Assembly: GCA_964540655.1 (NCBI GenBank)
Contig: CAZINR010000037.1
Coordinates: 1-13,442, forward strand
From: CAZQBY01 sp964540655
GTDB taxonomy: Archaea; Altiarchaeota; Altiarchaeia; JAFGQM01
DNA length: 13,442 nt
Direction: 5' to 3'
A program made the translations under genes and the position numbers. Under the pieces are notes generated by a model, which was not told the origin of the DNA, did not search any database, and was given only the letters and a program-made list of their open reading frames with translations. Shown in pieces: positions 1 through 9,756 of this stretch; the stretch's first letter is position 1, and each line of letters opens with the position of its first letter.

Positions 1-5
1 AGAAG

Positions 6-55
6 TGCTTTGTCAGGGCTTATTCCCGCTCACGCGGGAATTGTGCAACAAAGCA
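6..55 (-). other. Nested hairpin downstream of the flavin reductase gene
   Basis: An inner perfect 8-bp stem (22-29 with 34-41, ATTCCCGC/GCGGGAAT) lies inside an outer perfect 8-bp stem (6-13 with 48-55, TGCTTTGT/ACAAAGCA), with asymmetric internal loops. Read on the minus strand the inner loop is GTGA, a GNRA-type tetraloop, which favours a minus-strand RNA. It starts 13 nt after the stop codon of the flavin reductase gene, so a 3'-UTR or 3'-end structure is the simplest reading. No U-rich tract follows within the window, so I do not call it a terminator. Confidence 0.5.
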
Positions 56-67
56 GTTTTGGAGAAC

Positions 68-556
68 TCAGTACCTGCCCAAAGAACCTCCAAGGCGGTG
101 ATACTCTCCTCTGAACAAAAGCAGCGGCTTCTTCTCCGCAGCGTAAAGGTTGATTACCTCGCCGGTGAAGACCGTGTGGTCCCCCTCCGTCACGGCGTCC
201 ACGACCCTGCACTCCATGCAGGCGACCGCGCCCTGGACGAGCGGCAGGCCGGTCTCACCGCGGAAGCTTGGTATCCTGTCGAATTTTTCCGTGTCCCGGC
301 CAGAGCAGGAGCCCGCGTATTTCGAGAGGTCCATCTGGCCATCCGCAAGGAGGCAGACGCCGAACTTCCCCGACTCCTTTATCATGTCATGCGTGAACCG
401 CTCGGGAGCTATGTTGACTGCGACGAGTTTGGGCGAAAATGAGACGGGTATCGCCCAGGTGGCGGGCATCGCGTTCTCCTTGTCGCCAAGCTTAGCCGTA
501 ATCAGCGCGACGCACTCCGCGAACTGGCTTGATGGGGAAGCGTTTGATTTGTTCAT
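68..556 (-). CDS. Flavin reductase-like domain protein (FMN-binding split-barrel)
   Basis: The 162-residue product matches the flavin reductase-like family, whose members bind FMN and either reduce flavin with NAD(P)H or act as flavoproteins of unassigned role. What I see: an N-terminal half of alternating beta segments (VALITAKLGDKENAMPATWAIPVSF, in part), the family-typical G-S-C-S-G-R-D-x-x-K-F stretch near residues 82-92 that normally contacts flavin phosphate, and a C-terminal LLFRGEYHRLGG ending in GRY, all in family order and at normal length for a single domain. There is no signal peptide or membrane segment, so it is cytosolic. The ATG overlaps the stop of the upstream surface-protein gene by one base (TAATG), so translation is probably coupled and no separate promoter is needed. 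Whether it is a true reductase or a redox sensor cannot be told. Confidence 0.88.
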   Translation of the reverse strand: MNKSNASPSSQFAECVALITAKLGDKENAMPATWAIPVSFSPKLVAVNIAPERFTHDMIKESGKFGVCLLADGQMDLSKYAGSCSGRDTEKFDRIPSFRGETGLPLVQGAVACMECRVVDAVTEGDHTVFTGEVINLYAAEKKPLLLFRGEYHRLGGSLGRY

Positions 557-2904
557 TATATTTTGATTATATCCTCTCTCTTTTTCCTCTTTCTCCAGAA
601 GATATAGAAGAGGCCCAGTAAGGTGAGGATTAGTAGTAGTATGCCCAACCAGACTTCCAGGCCCGCCCCGGCCGGTTCGTCCTCAGGAGGTTTTATAACC
701 GTCTGGTTCACAGTCTGGTTCTGCAACATACTCTCCATGACGTTCACTGTCTTAACGGCCTGTTCTCCGTCGATATCGATGTAAGTAAACGTCCATTTGC
801 CTGGAATGTGTGGGGTAAAAGTTATCTGAGCGTTGTCAATCTTAAGTTGCATGCGTGTCCCGTCGGGCCCGACGGCCGTGACATCCCCTTCCGGCGGAGT
901 CCCGTCAGTGTACCAGACCGCGAGTTCAAGCTCCTCACCCTCAACCGGCTCTTCCGTTTTCTGTGCTATATAAGGGGTCCTGTCCGGGCCCGTATCGGGT
1001 GGAGAATCAGATATGACTGGGGGTGTGAACAAGACATAAGTGGTTGAACCGCCTCCGTCGTCTTCTCCGTCATCATCGTCATCGTCTTCAGGACACGACC
1101 CACAGTCCGCCGCACAGCTGCCGCAGGCCTCGCCGCAGTTGCAGACCCCGTCGCCGCAGGTGGTGACTGTGACTGTGTAGCTGGCTATTGCGCTCTCATT
1201 GGTGTGATTGCCCACAAGAGTCGCGTTGGCCGTGTTGTTGACGCTTGAGCACGTGGTGTTGGTCAGGTAGCTGACCGTTTGGGATGTTCCGGCGGTTATG
1301 TTCTCCACCGTGAAGTTCTGGCCGTTGGAGTCGTTTATGGTCGCGTTCACGGCCCAAGCGCCCGTGTTGTTGACGGTTATGGTCCAGTTGATTGTCTGGT
1401 TGGGGTAGGCTGTGGAGGTGTTGGCGGTCTTGACGAGGGTGGTGTCAAGGCTGGTACGGACGTCCAGCCAGGCGTTTGTTGTTGGCGCGGAGTTGTTGTT
1501 CGCATCGTCACAGGTCGCATTGATGAGGGAGTAGTTGCCGTCGCTCAGGCCTGTCCGGGTCCAGCAGACGTTTGTGGCTGACGTGCTGTTGGCGTAGCTG
1601 GTGCCGTTGAAGTGGAGGATGCAGTTGACTGTCTCGCTGGCGTTCACGCAGACTGTCGTGTGGTTGAGGCCGGTGGTCGAGTTTATGTCCGTCCAGTTCC
1701 AGGAAAGGGAGGGGGGTACAAGATCCTCGCCACAATAATAGGTGCATTTAGTGGTTCCGGCATCATTCCAACCGCTCGTCGTGTCGCATGTGTTTTCATC
1801 CCCATTGTTAAGTGTGCTTGAATTGACTATGTCCCAATAGCTCCCTCCAGATTGGTTGTTGTAACATATCGTGTTATAATTTAGGGTATTGTTTGTATCT
1901 GCAAAATCATAGAAATACATGCCCGTCCGTTGGTTCGAGCCGATATTGTTATATTCTATAGTGCCGTGATAACCCTGGCTAACATAGATCCCATCCCATT
2001 GGTTGGAGGACACTGAATTGTTGGTGAAATTGAAATAATTGCAGGTCGCATGTAAATAGATTCCGTAGCGCGTGTTTGAGTTTATGGTGTTGTTGAATAT
2101 TGTGACATAGTCCGAAGCGTCCAAGTCAATACCATAGTAGCCGTTGTTGTTGATTGTGTTGTTGATTGCTATAAAATTGTCGGAATTGTCTTCTATGTCC
2201 AACCCCTCCCGCACATTGTTGTTAAGATGGTTGCTTATGGCGCGGCAATTCAGACAGTCCTCGAATGAGACTCCCACGCCGTTGTTAGAGAGGTTGTTGC
2301 GCAAAACACTTACATTGGTACCTAGGGTGTCTATATACACGCCTATGTCTGCATTGCCGGTTATTACATTGTCATGTATACTGATATTTTCTAGTCGCCA
2401 TATCCAAAGGCCATGGTCACCGTTGTTCTTGACTATATTATTGGAAAATATCATTTCCGTATTAGTCGACCAATATACTGCATCGTCTAGATTATCGGAT
2501 AGGTTATTGTTCGATATAGTATATCCTGATGAGCCAGTTATTTGCATACTCTGGTAAAACTGGGTGATGGTGCAGTTCCGGAGGGTATTGCCGTCCTTGG
2601 ATAACAATTGTATACCATAGTCGGTACCGGAGTCGTCGCCGTCGATTGTGTGCCCCTGACAGTCGAAGGTCTTGGAGCTAAACCCGGCGGGATTGTCAAT
2701 ACAATCACCCACCTGATTAGATACGCCAGACGTCAGCCGGACGGTCGCGCCGGTACCCGCGGCAGTTAGAGCGGACGTACAATCCGAGCAGTCAGAGCAA
2801 TCGCACGTCTCGGAGGCGGCCCCGGTACAGGTGTGGGCAGAGACATTAGTGAGGAGGGCAGTCAAGAATATTATTGCCGCTAAAAAGTAGGGACTTTTAG
2901 TCAT
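556..2904 (-). CDS. Secreted, membrane-anchored parallel beta-helix surface protein
   Basis: The 782-residue protein begins with a Sec signal peptide (residues 1-23, hydrophobic core FLAAIIFLTALL, cut near VSA). Residues 24-45 are cysteine-rich. Residues about 85-360 are Asn-rich repeats of the form NNxIxxNxxxGIxL, typical of right-handed parallel beta-helix (NosD/PbH1) domains. Residues about 485-580 resemble a DUF11/CARDB-like beta-sandwich with the VNNTG motif. A seven-cysteine module starting CGDGVCNCGEACGSC lies at 583-604, followed by an Asp-rich linker (607-616) and another beta-rich domain (about 640-725). A single membrane helix (749-770) is followed by RKRKKRE, a stop-transfer signal, so almost all of the protein lies outside the cell. 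More than twenty N-x-S/T sequons suggest N-glycosylation. A carbohydrate-binding, adhesin or envelope role is inferred; no enzymatic residues are recognised. Own promoter at 2936-2944; coupled to the flavin reductase gene. Confidence 0.85.
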   Translation of the reverse strand: MTKSPYFLAAIIFLTALLTNVSAHTCTGAASETCDCSDCSDCTSALTAAGTGATVRLTSGVSNQVGDCIDNPAGFSSKTFDCQGHTIDGDDSGTDYGIQLLSKDGNTLRNCTITQFYQSMQITGSSGYTISNNNLSDNLDDAVYWSTNTEMIFSNNIVKNNGDHGLWIWRLENISIHDNVITGNADIGVYIDTLGTNVSVLRNNLSNNGVGVSFEDCLNCRAISNHLNNNVREGLDIEDNSDNFIAINNTINNNGYYGIDLDASDYVTIFNNTINSNTRYGIYLHATCNYFNFTNNSVSSNQWDGIYVSQGYHGTIEYNNIGSNQRTGMYFYDFADTNNTLNYNTICYNNQSGGSYWDIVNSSTLNNGDENTCDTTSGWNDAGTTKCTYYCGEDLVPPSLSWNWTDINSTTGLNHTTVCVNASETVNCILHFNGTSYANSTSATNVCWTRTGLSDGNYSLINATCDDANNNSAPTTNAWLDVRTSLDTTLVKTANTSTAYPNQTINWTITVNNTGAWAVNATINDSNGQNFTVENITAGTSQTVSYLTNTTCSSVNNTANATLVGNHTNESAIASYTVTVTTCGDGVCNCGEACGSCAADCGSCPEDDDDDDGEDDGGGSTTYVLFTPPVISDSPPDTGPDRTPYIAQKTEEPVEGEELELAVWYTDGTPPEGDVTAVGPDGTRMQLKIDNAQITFTPHIPGKWTFTYIDIDGEQAVKTVNVMESMLQNQTVNQTVIKPPEDEPAGAGLEVWLGILLLILTLLGLFYIFWRKRKKREDIIKI

Positions 2905-2935
2905 CTTATAGTATTACCTATGTTAAGTGCAGCAC

Positions 2936-2944
2936 TATAAAAAG
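2936..2944 (-). promoter_or_regulatory. TATA box of the surface-protein gene
   Basis: On the minus strand this reads CTTTTTATA, with AACAA upstream as a possible BRE. A start site about 26 nt downstream falls near 2912, giving a leader of roughly 8 nt before the ATG at 2904. The same ten bases CTTTTTATAG recur at the rRNA promoter at 9191-9200, which supports the call. Confidence 0.7.
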
Positions 2945-2949
2945 TTGTT

Positions 2950-3837
2950 TTAGTCGGAGCGTTCCAACATCTCCTTCTTGGACGAGAGCGAGTGGAGCTC
3001 CTCGAATGATATGGCCGAAAGCCGGCGGTTCCTTCGCTCTTTGGTTATGTGTATAATGTCGCAGTCCAGCACCTCGGCCAGTCCCTTCGCCACGCGGTGC
3101 TTCGACCGCAGCTCCCCCTCGGTCCGGCTGATGGGGGTGAGAATGGGCTTCTCCTCAAGCGCGAAGTCTATCTGCGTCTGAAAAGTAGTGTTGTCCAGTT
3201 TAAGGCGGAAGTATTCGCGGACTATCTCCTTCTTCAACGGGTCGGATATCGGCAGCTCTAGCTTGCCCGCCGGCTGGCGCAGCTCGACCGGGCCTATGTC
3301 CATGTCGCGGCCGAAGTAGTCTACCAGCCTCTCGAACAGGTCTTCTCCCACGCGGTTATGCTTCTCCATGCGGTAGACCGTCTGTCCAGTACAGTCCAAG
3401 ACGCGCGCAAGGTCCTCCCGGCTCATGCCGCTCTGCTCGCGCAGCCGGCGGAGGGTGTCGCCGTCTATGCCGACCAAAAACTGTCCGCGTTTTGTGAAGC
3501 GGGAGACTGACTCGCCCTTGAGTATCCTCCTGAATGTGGCGGCATTGACGCATGGGTTGTCGAATCGCTGGTACATGACATCCTCCCTCAGCGGCTCCAT
3601 GCCGGCGCGCTCGCCGACCACGAAAGACTGCGCCGAGAACACCTTCGCGAACTTCTTTAGCTCGCTCCCCTCGGCCGCCCCTAGGTTGTCTATGTTCGTC
3701 AGGACCTTGACGAATATCCTGAACTCGCGGATGCCTATGAGGTCGAAGTACTGCCTAAGGCCCTCATTGAAGTAGACGTCGAAGTCCGCGTCGTGGAGCG
3801 CGTCCACTGCCTCCTGGAGAAGCTCAGAACGAGTCAT
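2950..3837 (-). CDS. Archaeal HTH-type transcriptional regulator (COG1395-like)
   Basis: The 295-residue protein has a central cro/C1-type helix-turn-helix at about residues 127-182: DTLRRLREQSGMSREDLAR is the first part and the recognition helix follows in CTGQTVYRMEKH. This layout, an uncharacterised N-terminal alpha/beta domain of about 115 residues, then the HTH, then a C-terminal domain ending near 290, matches the archaeal family of putative HTH-type transcriptional regulators grouped as COG1395. No ligand pocket or metal site is evident to me. The ATG at 3837 has no Shine-Dalgarno; a TATA-like box at 3859-3868 puts transcription start close to the ATG, so the message is probably leaderless. 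It lies 45 nt upstream of the surface-protein gene, which has its own promoter, so the regulator may or may not control it. Targets unknown. Confidence 0.85.
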   Translation of the reverse strand: MTRSELLQEAVDALHDADFDVYFNEGLRQYFDLIGIREFRIFVKVLTNIDNLGAAEGSELKKFAKVFSAQSFVVGERAGMEPLREDVMYQRFDNPCVNAATFRRILKGESVSRFTKRGQFLVGIDGDTLRRLREQSGMSREDLARVLDCTGQTVYRMEKHNRVGEDLFERLVDYFGRDMDIGPVELRQPAGKLELPISDPLKKEIVREYFRLKLDNTTFQTQIDFALEEKPILTPISRTEGELRSKHRVAKGLAEVLDCDIIHITKERRNRRLSAISFEELHSLSSKKEMLERSD

Positions 3838-3858
3838 CGGGAGATTAGAGGTGTTGGA

Positions 3859-3868
3859 ATTAAAAATA
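3859..3868 (-). promoter_or_regulatory. TATA box of the HTH gene, doubling as U-tract after rnpB
   Basis: The minus strand reads CTATTTTTAAT. Its centre (about 3864) is 26-27 nt before the ATG of the HTH gene, the spacing expected for a leaderless archaeal transcript. It is also the first T-run after the 3' end of rnpB (about 3891), so it could serve as the rnpB terminator as well. A second AT-rich block, CCTATTAATC, lies at 3877-3886. Confidence 0.5.
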
Positions 3869-3890
3869 GGACCAGATTAATAGGAGATTA

Positions 3891-4284
3891 AAGCGGCAGC
3901 GGCTCGTAGCTGGTGTTCTGTTTGGGCCCTCGGGGTCTTGAACCCTTCTTAGAAAGCCCACGATTTGACGAACCTGTCGGTTCGTAGCTCGCAACATGCT
4001 TGCGCATGTTTCGACGGTATTCGACTCAGCGGCACAAGGCCTTACACAGCGCAGATTGGTCCGTTCCAGCGGTTTCCCCGGAAATCTCAGAGAACATCAT
4101 AGTTCACCGGGGCCCGTGTCGTTTCTGTGACAGAGCGCGCCTCTCGGCGCAGCCTTTACGCGAAGTTCACATATGTGAACTTGCGCACAGGTTCACCAAC
4201 AGTGAACCTCGTGCAGGCTTGCGCTTTCCTGTGCACCAGCTTCCTCGCAGCCGAGGGCTGTGAGAACCGTCCGGCCGCTGCCGG
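3891..4284 (-). ncRNA. rnpB: RNase P RNA (catalytic RNA of tRNA 5' maturation)
   Basis: This about 394-nt RNA gene is recognised from its conserved core on the minus strand. P2: GGCAGCGGC (4282-4274) pairs perfectly with GCCGCTGCC (3903-3895). CR-I: GAGGAAGCTGGTG (4246-4234). CR-V: ACAGAACACCAGCTACGAGCC, ending near 3901. The pseudoknot helix P4 is perfect: AGCTGGTG (4241-4234) with CACCAGCT (3915-3908). CR-II/III ACAGAAACGAC sits at 4128-4118 and CR-IV-like AAGGCC at 4043-4038, in the right order. Two adjacent 8-bp hairpins at 4209-4189 and 4182-4163 occupy the place of P8 and P9; the latter is a perfect 20-bp palindrome. It has its own TATA box just downstream of the 23S gene. Length and core suit an archaeal type A-like RNA; exact ends are estimated from P2 and the promoter. 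Confidence 0.92.
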
Positions 4285-4302
4285 TTTAGTTAGAAGTTTC
4301 GG

Positions 4303-4311
4303 TATTAAAAG
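4303..4311 (-). promoter_or_regulatory. TATA box of rnpB
   Basis: The minus strand reads CTTTTAATA, preceded by a T-run (TTTTTTGCT) that could also end transcripts arriving from the 23S gene. A start about 25 nt downstream falls near 4281-4284, at the first base pairs of P2 of the RNase P RNA. Confidence 0.6.
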
Positions 4312-4354
4312 AGCAAAAAACGAGTTTCAGCCGAAGCTAAGTAATAAAATAAAG

Positions 4355-4371
4355 GATGACGTTGCGCAGAG
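4355..4371 (-). other. 23S processing stem, 3' strand
   Basis: The 17 nt here are perfectly complementary to 7237-7253 on the other flank of the 23S gene (plus-strand core GACGTTGCGCAGAG against CTCTGCGCAACGTC). Archaeal pre-23S RNA is released by splicing endonuclease at a bulge-helix-bulge in such a stem. Between this stem and helix 1 of 23S rRNA (4380-4386 with 7220-7226) the strands are unpaired, as expected for the cut region. Confidence 0.85.
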
Positions 4372-4375
4372 GGTC

Positions 4376-7230
<2,855 letters not shown>

Positions 7231-7236
7231 GAACTT

Positions 7237-7253
7237 CTCTGCGCAACGTCATC
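7237..7253 (-). other. 23S processing stem, 5' strand
   Basis: The partner of 4355-4371, 17 nt and perfectly complementary. It begins about 7 nt before the estimated 23S 5' end. Adjacent to it an imperfect extension (GGTTTTA against TAAAG) lengthens the stem after a small internal loop. Confidence 0.85.
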
Positions 7254-7513
7254 GGTTTTAGCGTTAAGGCTCAAACCTCGCTGCATATCCCCTCCCAACT
7301 TGATATGGGAGGTTCATATACGCTTAAAGCCCAATCTGCTTTGACCAGGCCTTGAGGGTGAAAGTTTGCGGCTATTCCAATAAAAATACGCTTCAGCTCA
7401 CAGCCGTTCAGGCTATTCGAAAACCGCATCAGCTCCCAAGGGGAGCCTCATGTGAATGTATGAAAATGAAGTGGCAGAGAAACGAGAAAAACACACTCAA
7501 AAAAGAGTGTATA
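7254..7513 (-). other. 16S-23S internal transcribed spacer, no tRNA
   Basis: This 260-nt spacer contains no tRNA that I can recognise, whereas many euryarchaea carry tRNA-Ala here. Structured pieces: a 7-bp hairpin CCTCCCA/TGGGAGG (7291-7297 with 7306-7312), a short hairpin at about 7436-7446 (GCTCCCAAGGGGAGC), the 16S processing-stem strand (7467-7486), and a 6-bp hairpin ACACTC-A6-GAGTGT (7493-7510) directly beside the 16S 3' end. Confidence 0.75.
7467..7486 (-). other. 16S processing stem, 3' strand
   Basis: Complementary to 9018-9037 across the 16S gene: 16 of 20 positions are Watson-Crick, and two of the remaining four become G-U wobbles only when read as minus-strand RNA. That asymmetry supports a real pre-rRNA helix on the transcribed strand. 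The role in bulge-helix-bulge cleavage is known for archaeal 16S precursors. Confidence 0.75.
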
Positions 7514-8982
<1,469 letters not shown>

Positions 8983-9017
8983 TGATCTGACGTTTGGTTG
9001 CACACATTATGGTGTCT

Positions 9018-9037
9018 ATCGTCTCTCTACCACATCA
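9018..9037 (-). other. 16S processing stem, 5' strand
   Basis: The partner of 7467-7486, located 36-55 nt before the 16S 5' end. It carries a contiguous TCTCT/AGAGA core and a CCAC/GTGG block. Confidence 0.75.
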
Positions 9038-9090
9038 GATAACAAGAGCAGCCTTACGGCAACTCAGGTTTTAGTCTCCTCATGTGTGTT

Positions 9091-9162
9091 CTGTTCCGGA
9101 CTGGGAAAGTGCATCACACACTATAATCACGGAACAGGAATAAGTGTGATGCCTACGCATCA
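9091..9162 (-). promoter_or_regulatory. rRNA leader with interleaved inverted repeats
   Basis: Two perfect inverted repeats cross each other: A (CTGTTCCG, 9091-9098) with A' (9130-9137), and B (GCATCACAC, 9111-9119) with B' (GTGTGATGC, 9144-9152). The order A-B-A'-B' is a pseudoknot or a set of alternative helices. A third element (GCATCA, 9157-9162) can pair with B' instead, closing a 4-nt loop. On the minus-strand transcript starting near 9170 this local hairpin would form first. The function is unknown; control of rRNA transcription or folding is inferred. Confidence 0.55.
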
Positions 9163-9190
9163 TTTATTCGCGGGTAATTAGAAGCGGGTC

Positions 9191-9200
9191 CTATAAAAAG
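9191..9200 (-). promoter_or_regulatory. TATA box of the rRNA operon
   Basis: The minus strand reads CTTTTTATAG, the same decamer as at the surface-protein promoter, preceded by ATTTGT as a possible BRE. The start is expected near 9168-9171, giving a 16S leader of about 187 nt. Confidence 0.7.
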
Positions 9201-9210
9201 ACAAATGTGG

Positions 9211-9234
9211 TCGAACGCATGTTATGCGGTTCGA
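9211..9234 (-). terminator. Hairpin upstream of the rRNA promoter, possible tRNA-unit terminator
   Basis: TCGAACGCAT and ATGCG(G)TTCGA form a 10-bp stem with one bulged G and a 3-nt loop. On the minus strand it is followed by a T-rich run (TTTGTCTTTTT) that overlaps the rRNA promoter. It may end the tRNA-His transcript before the rRNA operon starts, or be a regulator site; both are inferences. Confidence 0.4.
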
Positions 9235-9265
9235 GACTGGCTGGGAATATGCTGGTCCGGCCCAG

Positions 9266-9302
9266 GCTAACGCTTAAAAGAGGGGAGGGCCGGGCCCGTG
9301 AT
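9266..9302 (-). repeat. Second copy of the tRNA-His 3' segment and flank
   Basis: These 37 nt match 9357-9393 with only three mismatches, 91 nt apart. The shared part includes 19 identical nt covering the T-stem 3' strand, acceptor 3' strand and discriminator of tRNA-His, plus the downstream AAGCGTTAGC. The rest of the tRNA is absent here: no T-loop or anticodon arm precedes it, so it is a fragment and not a gene. Confidence 0.85.
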
Positions 9303-9354
9303 GCCGAGGTGGACACACCCGCGCTGCGGATGACCTCGGCAGTCGGGCCGGTCC
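9287..9354 (-). other. Long GC-rich hairpin between the tRNA-His end and its partial copy
   Basis: The inner 9-bp perfect stem TGCCGAGGT/ACCTCGGCA (9302-9310 with 9333-9341) is extended outward by pairing between the copied acceptor segment CCGGGCCCG and CGGGCCGG with a bulged G. The total is about 20 bp around a 22-nt loop. The outer strand is the duplicated tRNA sequence itself, so the duplication created the hairpin or is kept for it. Confidence 0.6.
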
Positions 9355-9378
9355 GAGCTAACGCTTAGAAGAAAGGAG

Positions 9379-9589
9379 GGCCGGGCCCGTGATTTGAACA
9401 CGGGTCGTCGGATTGCTGCAACCGCGTTCCCAAGAACGCCAAGCATCCCCCTCTTTTGGGGATGAAACCCGAAGTTCACTTTCGTGAACTTGGGCGCAGG
9501 TTCGCTTTCGCGAACCTCGCGCACCTTTTCTCTGGGAGAAAAGGGGTTCCCACAGTCCAACAGGATAACCAGGCTACCCCAACCCGGCC
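9379..9589 (-). tRNA. tRNA-His(GTG), intron-containing
   Basis: Exon 1 runs from G-1 at 9589 to G37 at 9550; exon 2 runs from A38 at 9413 to C73 at 9379. The acceptor stem GCCGGGT/GCCCGGC closes with one G-U pair. G-1 is encoded and faces C73, the identity hallmark of tRNA-His. The D arm holds A14, G15 and G18-G19. The anticodon stem TTGGA/TCCGA encloses CTGTGG-intron-A, so the spliced loop is CTGTGGA with anticodon GTG. The T arm is CCGTG-TTCAAAT-CACGG. CCA is not encoded. The intron sits at the canonical archaeal 37/38 position. CTG of the anticodon loop can pair with CAG at the intron 3' end, and AACC with GGTT inside the intron, giving a bulge-helix-bulge for the splicing endonuclease. 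A pyrimidine tract after C73 may end transcription. Confidence 0.93.
9414..9549 (-). other. 136-nt structured intron of tRNA-His
   Basis: Five consecutive hairpins fill the intron, in transcription order: CCTTTTCTC/GAGAAAAGG (9544-9524); AGGTTCGC-GAAA-GCGAACCT with an outer GCGC clamp (9522-9494); AAGTTCAC-GAAA-GTGAACTT with a CCC/GGG clamp (9494-9468); CATCCCC/GGGGATG (9464-9444); GCGTTC-TTGG-GAACGC (9439-9424). Two loops are GAAA tetraloops on the transcribed strand. It encodes no protein: no convincing reading frame or LAGLIDADG motif. Hairpins two and three closely match the P8/P9 region of the RNase P RNA gene in this window. Most archaeal tRNA introns are much shorter. Confidence 0.85.
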
Positions 9590-9705
9590 ATGAGGTTTTT
9601 CCTATGCTTACGATGACCGGGTGTTGCGAGCATATGCGCTGGGCTCGATGCGAGCCCCGAACCGGCCATGAGGTTTTTCCTATGCTTACGATGGCCGGGT
9701 GTTGC
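9581..9705 (-). repeat. Two copies of the tRNA-His 5' flank plus acceptor start
   Basis: Positions 9586-9627 and 9664-9705 (42 nt, period 78) differ at a single base. The unit contains the 25-nt sequence that precedes the tRNA (minus-strand core GTAAGCATAGGAAAAACC) and the GGCC that starts it. So the 5' flank and 5' end of tRNA-His have been duplicated upstream, where the sequence continues into a hairpin and not a tRNA. Confidence 0.9.
9615..9667 (-). other. Acceptor-like hairpin 1 upstream of tRNA-His
   Basis: The minus strand begins GGCCGGTTCGGGG, close to the tRNA start GGCCGGGTTGGGG, and ends ACCCGGTC. The outer strands pair at most positions, with one G-U that exists only in minus-strand RNA, and enclose a 7-bp stem GGGCTCG/CGAGCCC (9640-9646 with 9650-9656). 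It is 53 nt long and is separated from the tRNA by the duplicated 25-nt spacer. Confidence 0.65.
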
Positions 9706-9739
9706 AACATCGAAGATGTTGCCCGACCCGGCCGCGAAA
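9693..9739 (-). repeat. Acceptor-like hairpin 2 (47-nt repeat, copy 1)
   Basis: Perfect outer 8-bp helix (9693-9700 with 9726-9733) that on the minus strand reads GGCCGGGT...ACCCGGCC, identical to tRNA-His G-1 to T7 on its 5' strand. The inner perfect 8-bp helix GCAACATC/GATGTTGC (9704-9711 with 9715-9722) is joined by 3-nt bulges on each side. All 47 nt are identical to 9757-9803. Confidence 0.85.
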
Positions 9740-9756
9740 TTGCTTATGCCTACCCA

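Noticed and set aside
5..566. Plus-strand frames opposite the flavin reductase gene
   Set aside because: They are antisense to a recognised protein family, and their composition is that of a shadow frame.
3925..3950. T-loop-like GGGTTCAAGACCC on the minus strand, suggesting a tRNA
   Set aside because: No matching acceptor or anticodon arm exists, and the segment lies inside the RNase P RNA between CR-IV and CR-V.
3840..4370. 5S rRNA after 23S
   Set aside because: No 5S conserved blocks are present, and the region is fully explained by rnpB and its flanks.
7254..7513. tRNA-Ala in the 16S-23S spacer
   Set aside because: I looked for T-arm, anticodon and acceptor pairing on both strands and found none.
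9266..9302. Second functional tRNA gene
   Set aside because: Only the T-stem 3' strand and acceptor 3' strand are present, with no T-loop, anticodon arm or 5' acceptor strand.
9267..9710. 147-codon minus-strand frame across tRNA-His, its intron and the hairpin repeats
   Set aside because: Its repetitive translation follows the duplicated DNA, and tRNA exons and RNA hairpins explain the sequence better.
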